Assembly (NCBI GenBank): GCA_900540385.1
Contig: UQFY01000006.1
Location: 21,533 to 85,532, forward strand
Direction of reading: 5' to 3'
DNA: 64,000 nt
From: an uncultured Mollicutes bacterium
Lineage (GTDB): Bacteria > Bacillota_I > Bacilli_A > RFN20 > CAG-826
This document shows positions 32,068 through 39,624 of the stretch, in pieces (the first letter of the stretch is position 1; every line of letters starts with the position of its first letter). A program made the position numbers and the translations under genes. Below the pieces are notes generated by a model, which was not told the DNA's origin, made no database searches, and was given only the letters and a program-made list of their open reading frames with translations.

Positions 32068-33195
32068 CTAGAAGTATTTTGTTTTAAAGATGTAATGGAG
32101 CCCTTCGATAGAGAAATCTCTTTTCTTTTGGAAAGAAGAAGATTCCGCGATATCTTTTCTTGCTCCTTTAAGAATAAAGGTGGCAGGAATGGATTTCTTT
32201 GATATCTCATGTACAAGTTCTTTGATGGCAAGAACCTGACTTTCTTTGTCTCCATCTAAGTTAAATATTTCATAGATGTGATTACGGAGCATTCGGTAAG
32301 AGATTTCTCCGACCTTTTTGTGTTTCTTTAAGATAAGGAAATCGATCTCTCCTTCTTTTCTTTTCTTTTGGGAAAGCTTTGTCCCTCTCATTTCCAAAGG
32401 AGAGACGATCCTTTTTAAGGAATACTCTTTATTTTCTTCAATCGTTGTCTCTAAGTAAGAGAAAGGTAATTCAAATCCGTCGTAATTTAAAAGACTTTTG
32501 AAGAGATTTTTCTTATAGTCTGGGTTCTTCTTATATAAAGAGGATAAGAACTCTTTGGTATCTTCTCTTTCTGTGTGGTGGTTAGCTGGACAAGCTAAAT
32601 CTAAGATAGGGAAGTCCATTTCTTTTGCAAGGGAACGAATTTCTTTCTCCTCAACATTAAATAAAGGACGAATAAAGTTGATCCCTTGTTTCTCCCAAAC
32701 CATTTTTGGAGTGAAAGTGGATACCTTCCCAGAATGGAGAATATTCATAAATAAGGTTTCTAAAAGATCGTCTTGATGATGGGCGAAGGCTATCTTGTTT
32801 GCTTTCTTTTTCTCTGCGACATCCTTCATTGCGGCTTTTTTCATTCTCGAACAAAGAGAACAAGAAAGGTGCTTGCCTGGTTTTGTGTGTGCTTCTAAAG
32901 CAGGATAAACAAAGCGGGCATCGATGATTTCAAGTTCTAATCCAAGAGAAGAAACAAAATCTTTCAATGGTTGGAAGTTATATGTTTCTTGGAAACCTAA
33001 ATCTAATAAAACAGGATAAAGGGTAAAGTTCTTTTTCGCAAAACGACCATAAAGAGATAATGCGTATAACAACGTTAAAGAATCTTTTCCGCCGGAGATT
33101 CCCACGACGATTTTGTCTCCTTCATCAATAAGAGAATAATTTTGATCTGCATTCCTTAACGAGGAGAGGATATTTCTTAAATGATAACTGACCAT
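32068..33195 (-). CDS. TtcA-family tRNA thiolation ATPase with C-terminal extension
   Basis: This PP-loop ATPase has SGGKDS at about residues 34-39, an 'HHQDD' motif near 138-142 and a 'CSLCSRMKK' metal-cluster motif (C111xxC114). These are the marks of the TtcA/TtuA group, which thiolates tRNA bases (cytidine-32 in TtcA). The third TtcA Cys pair is reduced to a single Cys in 'DLACPAN'. The catalytic body ends near 245. About 125 further residues ('GEIDFLILKKHKKVGEISYRM ... ATFILKGARKDIAESSSFQ') form a mixed alpha/beta domain with a faint N-acetyltransferase look. TtcA-only proteins in Firmicutes are ~250-310 residues. TAAAAT lies 8 nt before the start codon, so the transcript may be leaderless. 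Confidence 0.75.
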   Translation of the reverse strand: MVSYHLRNILSSLRNADQNYSLIDEGDKIVVGISGGKDSLTLLYALSLYGRFAKKNFTLYPVLLDLGFQETYNFQPLKDFVSSLGLELEIIDARFVYPALEAHTKPGKHLSCSLCSRMKKAAMKDVAEKKKANKIAFAHHQDDLLETLFMNILHSGKVSTFTPKMVWEKQGINFIRPLFNVEEKEIRSLAKEMDFPILDLACPANHHTEREDTKEFLSSLYKKNPDYKKNLFKSLLNYDGFELPFSYLETTIEENKEYSLKRIVSPLEMRGTKLSQKKRKEGEIDFLILKKHKKVGEISYRMLRNHIYEIFNLDGDKESQVLAIKELVHEISKKSIPATFILKGARKDIAESSSFQKKRDFSIEGLHYIFKTKYF

Positions 33196-33264
33196 ACATA
33201 TTTATTTTAACAATATCAAATCAAGATAAACATGGTGATTACTATTTATTTAGGGAGAATTATT

Positions 33265-33804
33265 ATGAAAAAAGAAAAAGTAATTGCATGTTTTTTCTTA
33301 CTACTAGCAAGTTTGACTTCTTGTGCATCTTCAGCAAAAAGCGCCTTAAAAGATCTTTATCAAGAAACGAAATCGTCTGGCTTTTTAGGAAACCCATATA
33401 CGGGTACGCTTCATCCATCCGACAATGAAAACGAAGTCATTCTTTCTACCACGTACTATTTTGTTCCTCCAAAAGCATCATACGGTTATGACGCCATAGT
33501 TGGAGTTTATTTTAACGAAAAGGGATTTGATAATAAAGCGTATGATGTTATTCTCGGCTTAAGAAGAAACGAGAAAGACTATTTTATCGGATCGTCTTTC
33601 TTATCAAAAAAGCATAAAATGGGAACCAACGCTTTCTATTTTGATAAGAAAGTAACCTACAATGGCTTCTCTGCCGATTTTGATACGAACAAGGCGCTTT
33701 TGGCTTCTCTTGCTTCTTCAATAGATAAGGCGCTTGCTTATATCATGGATGGTTATAGGGAAACTGTTGAAAAAGACTTCAAAGTTCTTCTTCCTGACTT
33801 CTGA
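33265..33804 (+). CDS. Putative lipoprotein, function unknown
   Basis: This 179-residue protein has the signal 'MKKEKVIACFFLLLASLTSC', whose lipobox LTSC places the lipidated Cys at residue 20. The mature part is beta-rich ('STTYYFVPPKASYGYDAIVGVYFNEKGFDNKAYDVILGLRRNEKDYFIGSSF') and has no known signature. The ATG at 33265 follows AGGGAGA, so the longer frame from 33232 is rejected. It lies divergent to the TtcA-like gene and upstream of truB, with which it is unlikely to share function. Confidence 0.65.
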   Translation: MKKEKVIACFFLLLASLTSCASSAKSALKDLYQETKSSGFLGNPYTGTLHPSDNENEVILSTTYYFVPPKASYGYDAIVGVYFNEKGFDNKAYDVILGLRRNEKDYFIGSSFLSKKHKMGTNAFYFDKKVTYNGFSADFDTNKALLASLASSIDKALAYIMDGYRETVEKDFKVLLPDF

Positions 33805-33845
33805 TTCTCTACAATATATCTTCTTTTCCTCTTATAATAGAGGAT

Positions 33846-34697
33846 ATGAATGACGGAATTATTTTATTAAACAAAGACAAAGGCATGACCTCTCGCAATG
33901 TCGATAATGCGATAGGTCATCTTTTTCATACAAAAAGAGTGGGGCATTTAGGCACCCTCGATCCTTTTGCGACTGGATTATTGGTTATTGGCGTTAATAA
34001 AGGCACTAAATTTTTAACCTATCTTGATGATTCAAAGAAAACGTATGTTGCAAAGCTTCATTTAGGAAAGAAAACATCAACCGGGGATATAGACGGAGAA
34101 ATACTCGAAGAGAAAGAGGTTCCTAACTTTAGCCAAAAGGAAATCGAGGAAGTTTTCTCTTACTTTTTAGGGGAAGGAGAACAAATTCCTCCGATGACAT
34201 CTGCGATTAAAATCGATGGTGTTCCTCTTTATAAGAAAGCCCATAAAGGAATTGAAGTGGAGAGAAAACCACGTAAAGTCTTTATCTATTCGCTTAAATT
34301 CATCTCTTTAGAAAAGAATGTTCTAACTTTTGAAACGGAAGTCTCTCGTGGAACCTATATCCGTGTTTTAGGCGAAGATATTGCAAAGAAATTAGGCAAT
34401 ATCGGTTATTTAGAGGAGTTAGAAAGAACATCCTTGGGTAATTTTTCCTTAAAAGACGCGGTTAAATTGGATTCCTTAAACGAAAATTCTTTAATCGATG
34501 CTAGCCCATACCTCCCTTTTCCTGCCTATCAAATCCAAGATGAAGAAGAATATAAGGAAGTCCTTAACGGAGTCATGCTCTATGTTGGAAAGTATTTAGG
34601 GGAAAGTATCGTTGTTAAAAAAGGCGAAATGGCTTTAGCAATCTATAAAAAGGTAGAAGATACATTGGTTTATAAGCCAGAAAGAGGCTTATTTTAA
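33846..34697 (+). CDS. truB: tRNA pseudouridine-55 synthase TruB
   Basis: This enzyme makes the universal pseudouridine of the T-loop. The 283-residue protein has the start 'GIILLNKDKGMTSRNVDNAI', the catalytic Asp motif 'HLGTLDPFATGLLVIGVNKGTKF' (Asp at about 38), 'GDIDGEI' and the 'TFETEVSRGTYIRVLGEDI' motif. A perfect TATAAT at 33833-33838 ends 7 nt before the ATG, so the mRNA is probably leaderless. It overlaps ribF by 1 nt and forms the usual rbfA-truB-ribF neighbourhood. Confidence 0.95.
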   Translation: MNDGIILLNKDKGMTSRNVDNAIGHLFHTKRVGHLGTLDPFATGLLVIGVNKGTKFLTYLDDSKKTYVAKLHLGKKTSTGDIDGEILEEKEVPNFSQKEIEEVFSYFLGEGEQIPPMTSAIKIDGVPLYKKAHKGIEVERKPRKVFIYSLKFISLEKNVLTFETEVSRGTYIRVLGEDIAKKLGNIGYLEELERTSLGNFSLKDAVKLDSLNENSLIDASPYLPFPAYQIQDEEEYKEVLNGVMLYVGKYLGESIVVKKGEMALAIYKKVEDTLVYKPERGLF

Positions 34698-35593
34698 TGG
34701 AAAGAATTTTCTTTTCTTTAGGAGATAATATCCCTCAATTAGAAGGAGGATCTCTTCTTTTAGGCTATTTTGATGGAGTCCATTTAGGACATCAAGAACT
34801 TATCAAGAAAGCTAAATCTTTGACGAAAAAAACTGGCGTTCTTCTTTTTGATAAGAATTTAGCCAGCCTTCTTCCCAATACTGGCAAGTCTTTAAAAGAA
34901 TTGACTTCTTTAGAGGACAAACTAGATTTATTCGAACGTTTTGGCATTGATTATGCCTATATTATCCATACCGATCTTTCTTTTTTATCTCTTAGCAAAG
35001 AGGAATTCGTTCAAAAAGTCCTCCAAAAAATCTCTCCCTCTTATTTAGTTGTTGGGGAAGATTACTCTTTTGGGAAAGGAAAAGAAGGGAAAGTGGAATA
35101 TTTAAAGAATTTCTTCCACGTTTCCGTTTGCCCTTTATTGGAAGATCGTTATGGCAAAATATCCTCCAGAACGATTGTTTCTTTCCTAGAAGAAGGAAAA
35201 ATCAAGGAGGCGAATTCCGAGCTTGGCTACCTTTATTCTTTAAAGGGTAAGGTGGTTCCTGGACTTAGAAATGGAAGAAAGATTTCTTTTCCGACTGTCA
35301 ATTTAGAAGAAAATGACTCTTACGTTATTCCTAAACGTGGGGTATATGCTGGATATACTTGGGTGGAGAATAAAAAATATCCATCGATTATCAATATCGG
35401 GAATAATCCGACAATAGGCCTTCTTCATCATGATTTGATTGAAAGCCATCTTCTTTCTTTCGATCAAGACATTTACGGAAAAGTAATAAAGATTGAATTT
35501 CTGGATTTCCTTCGGGAAGAGAAAAAGTTCTCATCCTTAGAAGAATTAAAAGAACAATTAAAAAAAGATAAGGCCTTCTTCGCTAGCAAATAG
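34697..35593 (+). CDS. ribF: Bifunctional riboflavin kinase / FAD synthetase RibF
   Basis: This protein turns riboflavin into FMN and FAD. The N-terminal adenylyltransferase domain shows 'LLGYFDGVHLGHQELI' (Rossmann HxGH-like) and 'VVGEDYSFGKGKEG', and 'KISSRTIVSFLEEGKIKEAN' is the ISSTxxR-type motif. The C-terminal flavokinase domain has 'GRKISFPTVNL' (about 195-205) and 'GVYAGYTWV'. At 298 residues the length fits. Its 3' end carries one arm of the terminator of the convergent typA gene. Confidence 0.94.
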   Translation: MERIFFSLGDNIPQLEGGSLLLGYFDGVHLGHQELIKKAKSLTKKTGVLLFDKNLASLLPNTGKSLKELTSLEDKLDLFERFGIDYAYIIHTDLSFLSLSKEEFVQKVLQKISPSYLVVGEDYSFGKGKEGKVEYLKNFFHVSVCPLLEDRYGKISSRTIVSFLEEGKIKEANSELGYLYSLKGKVVPGLRNGRKISFPTVNLEENDSYVIPKRGVYAGYTWVENKKYPSIINIGNNPTIGLLHHDLIESHLLSFDQDIYGKVIKIEFLDFLREEKKFSSLEELKEQLKKDKAFFASK

Positions 35594-35602
35594 GGCCTTA
35601 TC
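35567..35602 (-). terminator. Terminator of typA, inside the 3' end of ribF
   Basis: GATAAGGCC (35567-35575) and GGCCTTATC (35594-35602) form a 9-bp stem. On the minus strand it is followed by a TTTTTT run. The left arm is ribF coding sequence, so ribF codons and the typA terminator share bases. Confidence 0.7.
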
Positions 35603-35651
35603 CAAAAAGGAAAAACTGCTTATGAGGCAGCCTAAGGAATTATTTTCCTTA

Positions 35652-37496
35652 TTATTTTTGTAGCGCTTCCTTTTCAGCTTTTTGGTGAGCGTCGAATTTC
35701 TTTCTCTCAGAAGTATCTAAGATTCTCTTTCTCATACGGATGACATGTGGAGTGATTTCGACGAGTTCATCGGAATTGATGTAATCGAGACATGCTTCCA
35801 AAGACATCTTACGTGGAGCTTTTAAGACAATCATAAGCTCTCTTGTCGAAGAACGAACGTTGGTCATTGGCTTTGCTTGAGTGCAATTTACAGCAAGATC
35901 GACAGGATAACGATGTTCGCCAACAATCATGCCTTCATAGCAGATATCTCCAGGGACGATAAACATCGTTCCGTGTTCTTCAACCTTTTGAAGAGCGTAA
36001 GAAGTAGCTTCGTTTTGTCCCTTATCCGTCGAAACAAGAACGCCGATATTTCTTTCGCCAATATCCGTTTTTAACATTGGACGATATTCTTTGAACATAT
36101 GGTTGATAATGCCATATCCCTTTGTCATCGTCATAAAGTTGGAGATGAAACCGATTAATCCACGGGAAGGAATCACGTAATTTAAACGAGTGGTGCTTCC
36201 GGAATCATTCATATCAACAAGGGAGGCTCCTCTTTCACCCAAAGTGGTCATCATATCGCCAACGAATTCATTTGGAACATCGATTTGAAGATCTTCGAAT
36301 GGCTCGCATTTAACGCCATCGATGATTTTGGTGATAACTTGAGGTTTGGAAACTTCAAGTTCGTACCCTTCACGACGCATGGTTTCGATTAAAACGCCTA
36401 AATGCAATTCGCCACGTCCAGAAACAACCCATCTTTCGGAGTTTGGAATACGAGCGAATTTCAAAGAAACGTCTCTTTGCGTTTCTTCATAAAGTCTTTC
36501 TTCCAAAACACGAGCGGTAACTTTCTTGCCATCTTGTCCTCTTAATGGAGAAGTGTTGGTTCCAAATTCCATTTGAAGGGTCGGTTCATCAACACGAAGA
36601 GGAGGTAAGGCTTCAACGAGGGAAGGATCGCAAATCGTATCGGAAACACCCATATCTGGGAGACCAGCGATACCGCAGATATCACCACATTCAACTTCGT
36701 TTACTTCATTCTTGCTCATGCCATAGAAGGTATAAAGCTTCATAACTTTGAAGTTCGTCTTTGTTCCATCTTTTCTTAAATCGGTTAATGTATCGCCAAC
36801 ATGAACGTGTCCTCTACGAATGGTGCCGATACCGATTCTTCCGACGAAATCGTTATAATCCAAAAGAGCAGATTGCCATTGGAAAGGCAAACTTGGGTCA
36901 CATTGTGGGGCAGGAATATTTTTGACAATCAAATCAAAAAGACAATCCATGCCAGGTTTTTGGGTCTTTGGATCTGGGTCCAAAGAGGAAGTGTTATTTA
37001 AAGCGGAAACATAGCAAACAGGGAAATCAAGTAAATCATCTGGTGCGCCAAGTTCGATGAAAAGATCCAAAACTTCATCCACGGCTTTTTGTGGATCGGC
37101 GTTTGGACGGTCGACTTTGTTAATAACAACGATTGGGCGAATATGGTTTTGCAAAGCGTTTTTCAAAACAAAACGTGTTTGAGGCATTGTTCCTTCATAA
37201 GCGTCTACTAAAAGAAGGCAACCATCGACCATGTGCATAATACGTTCGACCTCTCCTCCGAAATCGGCGTGCCCTGGGGTGTCGACGATATTAATTTTTG
37301 TATCATTCCATTTAACAGCGGTGGTCTTCGCTAAAATGGTGATTCCTCTTTCATGCTCAAGAGGGTTAGAATCCATCATTCTGTCTTGAACTTCTTCGTT
37401 ATCACGGAAGGTGTGAGAAGAAGTGAGTAAGGAGTTAACCAAGGTTGTTTTTCCATGGTCAACGTGAGCGATAATCGCAATATTACGCATGTTCAT
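35652..37496 (-). CDS. typA: GTP-binding protein TypA/BipA
   Basis: This ribosome-associated translational GTPase helps 50S assembly at low temperature and under stress. It is 614 residues, normal for the family. G1 is 'AHVDHGKTTLV' at residues 10-20, G2 'ERGITI', G3 'DTPGHADFGGEVER' and G4 'NKVDRPNA'. Domain V and the typical 'GERNIGVLVS' and C-terminal 'RPTNVRSST' regions follow ('TNVRSSTRELMIVLKAPRKMSLE'). It starts behind a strong AGGAGGAAACAC and promoter TTGCTT-17-TAAAAT on the minus strand. Confidence 0.96.
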   Translation of the reverse strand: MNMRNIAIIAHVDHGKTTLVNSLLTSSHTFRDNEEVQDRMMDSNPLEHERGITILAKTTAVKWNDTKINIVDTPGHADFGGEVERIMHMVDGCLLLVDAYEGTMPQTRFVLKNALQNHIRPIVVINKVDRPNADPQKAVDEVLDLFIELGAPDDLLDFPVCYVSALNNTSSLDPDPKTQKPGMDCLFDLIVKNIPAPQCDPSLPFQWQSALLDYNDFVGRIGIGTIRRGHVHVGDTLTDLRKDGTKTNFKVMKLYTFYGMSKNEVNEVECGDICGIAGLPDMGVSDTICDPSLVEALPPLRVDEPTLQMEFGTNTSPLRGQDGKKVTARVLEERLYEETQRDVSLKFARIPNSERWVVSGRGELHLGVLIETMRREGYELEVSKPQVITKIIDGVKCEPFEDLQIDVPNEFVGDMMTTLGERGASLVDMNDSGSTTRLNYVIPSRGLIGFISNFMTMTKGYGIINHMFKEYRPMLKTDIGERNIGVLVSTDKGQNEATSYALQKVEEHGTMFIVPGDICYEGMIVGEHRYPVDLAVNCTQAKPMTNVRSSTRELMIVLKAPRKMSLEACLDYINSDELVEITPHVIRMRKRILDTSERKKFDAHQKAEKEALQK

Positions 37497-37596
37497 AGTG
37501 TTTCCTCCTAGAAAAGTGCCTTAAGAATTTTATTCTCACGCGTGCGTGCAAGCAAACAATTTTTATCGTGTAAGCGTTTCATTAACGAAAAATATA

Positions 37597-37625
37597 TTGA
37601 AACAAGGTTCTTTTTTACCTAAAAT
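37597..37625 (+). promoter_or_regulatory. Promoter of rpsO
   Basis: TTGAAA (37597-37602) and TAAAAT (37620-37625) are 17 nt apart. The predicted leader is about 75 nt long and structured. Confidence 0.75.
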
Positions 37626-37631
37626 ACTCAA

Positions 37632-37700
37632 TGCAGCTTGCCCTTGTTTGGCCACTCTCTTTGACCAAGCTTAGACAAGGCTAAGACGATTCGAAAGGAG
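37632..37700 (+). promoter_or_regulatory. Structured 5' leader of rpsO (likely S15 autoregulatory site)
   Basis: CCTTGT (37642-37647) pairs with ACAAGG (37675-37680), and inside it TTGG (37648-37651) pairs with CCAA (37665-37668), leaving a GC-rich internal loop. Upstream GCTTG can pair with CAAGC for a competing fold. The position and folding resemble rpsO leaders in which free S15 represses its own translation. The S15 link is inferred from position. Confidence 0.5.
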
Positions 37701-37707
37701 AAAAAAC

Positions 37708-37974
37708 ATGTTAACAAAAGAAGAAAAGAACGTCATTATCCAAAAATTCGGAAAGGATCAAAAAGACACTGGTAGCACCCAAGTCCAAGTCGCTATCCTC
37801 ACTAAAAGAATTTCTGAATTAACCGCTCACTTAAAGAACAATAAAGGCGACGCTGTTGCCAAACGTTCCTTAACTGAACTCGTTGGAAAACGTCACGCTC
37901 TCTTATCCTATCTTGAGAAAAACGATCATGAAGCATATGCTGCTTTGATCGAATCCCTCAAACTTCGTAAATAA
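37708..37974 (+). CDS. rpsO: Ribosomal protein uS15
   Basis: This is a small-subunit protein that binds 16S rRNA helix 22. The 88-residue protein is of standard length, with 'GSTQVQVAILTKRISELTAHLKNNKGD' and 'RSLTELVGKRHALLSYLEKND' characteristic of S15. It has an AAAGGAG Shine-Dalgarno. Its 3' terminator is split by an IS3 insertion. Confidence 0.96.
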   Translation: MLTKEEKNVIIQKFGKDQKDTGSTQVQVAILTKRISELTAHLKNNKGDAVAKRSLTELVGKRHALLSYLEKNDHEAYAALIESLKLRK

Positions 37975-37993
37975 GCTTTATAGCAGTTTATTT

Positions 37994-38000
37994 AGCCCTG
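37994..38000 (+). terminator. Left arm of the rpsO terminator, split by the IS element
   Basis: AGCCCTG here matches CAGGGCT at 39504-39510, which is followed by TTTTTTC. Without the IS these arms would form a 7-bp hairpin with an 8-nt loop and a T-tail. The IS and its GTC target duplication occupy the loop. Confidence 0.85.
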
Positions 38001-38050
38001 TCTGAACTGTACCCCAAATCCTGGACAAAACCAGGAAAGGGGTATTTTTC

Positions 38051-38533
38051 ATGAAATACACATTTGAATTTAAACTTGATTGCGTAGACAAGTATAAAAG
38101 GCACGCAAGGGTAGAAATCCCACCAGGCGTCAAGAGCAAGAGGGATTTTTTAAGACATGTCCGCGGTTGGGCCAAAAGATATGAAGATCTGGGAATCGAC
38201 GGCCTGAAGCACCCCGGAACCAATAAGAAATGGACGGCCGCTGAACGATTCGAGCTGGTTTCGAAGGTCCTTGCCGGCAATTCGCTAAGAAGCGTTGCGA
38301 TGGGAGCCAATATTGATTCAGGCCAGCTTTATCAATGGGTGAGAAAGTATCGTGAAAACGGCATGGATGGTTTAGAATGTCGGGCAGGAAGAAAGCGTAA
38401 GGGACCCGATATGCCAAAGAAAAAGAAAGTCAAGCTAGCGCCGTCAGAGAAGGAAGAGCTGGAGCTGCTCAGAGCGAGAAACGAGTACCTGGAAGCGGAG
38501 AACGCTTACCTAAAAAACTCGATGCCTTGGTGA
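38051..38533 (+). CDS. IS3 transposase OrfA (HTH)
   Basis: This 160-residue protein has a helix-turn-helix 'GNSLRSVAMGANIDSGQLYQWVRKYRENGMDGL' (about 75-107). A second HTH-like N-terminal part begins 'YTFEFKLDCVDKYKR', and a leucine-zipper-like 'EELELLRARNEYLEAENAYLK' precedes the end. It ends 'LKNSMPW' after a run of six A bases (38512-38517). In the -1 frame the same place reads 'KKLDALVMKR...', the usual tail of this OrfA family, up to a TGA at 38587-38589. The sequence A-AAA-AAC at 38512-38518 is in the right phase for a -1 slip, so the end is either programmed frameshifting or a 1-base loss. Confidence 0.85.
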   Translation: MKYTFEFKLDCVDKYKRHARVEIPPGVKSKRDFLRHVRGWAKRYEDLGIDGLKHPGTNKKWTAAERFELVSKVLAGNSLRSVAMGANIDSGQLYQWVRKYRENGMDGLECRAGRKRKGPDMPKKKKVKLAPSEKEELELLRARNEYLEAENAYLKNSMPW

Positions 38534-38585
38534 TGAAGAGGGGCGCCGCGCATCCCAAGGCGAAAAAGCAAAAGCGATCAAGGAA

Positions 38586-39458
38586 ATGATGGACCCCAGC
38601 CAGGGGTTCAGACTGCCGACATTGCTGAAAGCGGCCTCGCTGTCCAAGTCGACCTACTATTTTGAGATAGGCAAGCCAGACATGGATGCAAAGAACCGGG
38701 AGGCAATCGAGCTGATCCAGGCCATCTTCAAGGAAAACAAGCGCCGTTACGGCGTCAGGAGAGTGACTATTGAGCTCAGCTCAAGATTGAGGGAAAAGTA
38801 CAAGGACAGGGCCACCGCCGTAAACCACAAAAAGGTCCAAAGGATAATGGGGAGGCTGGGCTTGAGGGCGATTACGCCAAAGGTCAAATACCATTCGTAC
38901 ATGGGGACCGTAGGCGCCGTCGCGGACAATGTTATCAATCGCGATTTCTCGGCGACCAAGCCGAACGAAAAGTGGACAACCGACGTCTCGCAGTTCAACT
39001 GCCCGTTCGGGAAAGCGTACCTATCACCCATATTAGATATGTTTGGAACCGATATCGTGGCATGGGATTTGTCGCTATCGCCAAACTTTGAGCAAACCAA
39101 TCGGATGCTGGACGAGGCCTTCGAGAAAAACCCAAACTTAGAAGGGCTCATATTCCACAGCGATCAAGGGTGGCAATATCAAATGAAGCGATATGGCGAG
39201 AGGCTCAAGGACAAGGGGATTGTGCAATCCATGTCCAGGAAGGGGAATTGCATCGACAACTGCATCATGGAGACTTTCTTCGGGACGTTGAAAAGGGAAA
39301 TGTTTTATGGCCGCGAGCATCTGTTTCAAACGTTTGAGCAGCTCAAGCGGGCGATTGGCGAATACATCGATTACTACAATAATAGGAGGATTAAGGAGAG
39401 AACAAAATGGATGCCTCCGGCCAAATTTAGGGAAGCATCCATGGTAGGTATGATATAA
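38586..39458 (+). CDS. IS3 transposase OrfB (DDE integrase core)
   Basis: This 290-residue protein carries an HTH_21-like N-terminal part ('NKRRYGVRRVTIEL') and the rve integrase core, with Asp133 ('WTTDVSQF'), Asp193 ('HSDQGWQY') and Glu229 ('NCIMETFFGTLKRE'). This gives the DD35E spacing. The ATG at 38586 overlaps the -1 frame stop (ATGA at 38586-38589). In frame 0 the open region reaches back to 38514 and also looks protein-like ('KAKAIKE' before MMDPS), so a second -1 slip near A-rich 38563-38568 could give an OrfAB fusion. No lethal mutation is seen. Confidence 0.88.
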   Translation: MMDPSQGFRLPTLLKAASLSKSTYYFEIGKPDMDAKNREAIELIQAIFKENKRRYGVRRVTIELSSRLREKYKDRATAVNHKKVQRIMGRLGLRAITPKVKYHSYMGTVGAVADNVINRDFSATKPNEKWTTDVSQFNCPFGKAYLSPILDMFGTDIVAWDLSLSPNFEQTNRMLDEAFEKNPNLEGLIFHSDQGWQYQMKRYGERLKDKGIVQSMSRKGNCIDNCIMETFFGTLKREMFYGREHLFQTFEQLKRAIGEYIDYYNNRRIKERTKWMPPAKFREASMVGMI

Positions 39459-39459
39459 T
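39454..39459 (+). promoter_or_regulatory. Outward-facing extended -10 at the IS right end
   Basis: TGATATAAT (extended -10 TGN + TATAAT at 39454-39459) lies inside the element, 12 nt before the right inverted repeat, and points toward pnp. No clear -35 is seen. Confidence 0.35.
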
Positions 39460-39503
39460 GCGATTAACTAGTCCAGGATTTGGGGTACAGTTCAGTCTTA
39501 TTG

Positions 39504-39517
39504 CAGGGCTTTTTTCT
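39504..39517 (+). terminator. Right arm of the split rpsO terminator
   Basis: CAGGGCT (39504-39510) followed by a T-run is the 3' half of the terminator whose 5' half is 37994-38000. Confidence 0.8.
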
Positions 39518-39624
39518 TTGAAAAAGCCAATTTTATGGTAAACACACTTTTTTCTTCCTAAAGTTTGTATCGTGGCTTTCTTTGATGTGCTAAACTAGAT
39601 AAGTATTACAAAAAGGAAAAAAGA

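Larger units (their letters stand above)
38003..39494 (+). mobile_element. IS3-family (IS150-like) insertion sequence, 1492 bp
   Basis: The element has perfect 24-bp terminal inverted repeats (38003-38026 and 39471-39494) that begin TGAACTGTACCCC, with the 5'-TG...CA-3' ends of the IS3 family, and 3-bp target duplications. It contains an HTH OrfA and a DD35E OrfB. Its base composition is clearly richer in G and C than the surrounding genes, pointing to recent arrival from another host. It lies between rpsO and pnp. Confidence 0.93.
38000..39497. repeat. 3-bp target site duplications (GTC) flanking the IS element
   Basis: GTC stands directly before the left inverted repeat (38000-38002) and directly after the right one (39495-39497), as expected for IS3-family insertion (3-4 bp). 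Confidence 0.75.

Noticed and set aside
38130..38417. Minus-strand frames within the IS
   Set aside because: These mirror the OrfA codons and carry no motif; IS3 elements do not encode genes on the opposite strand.
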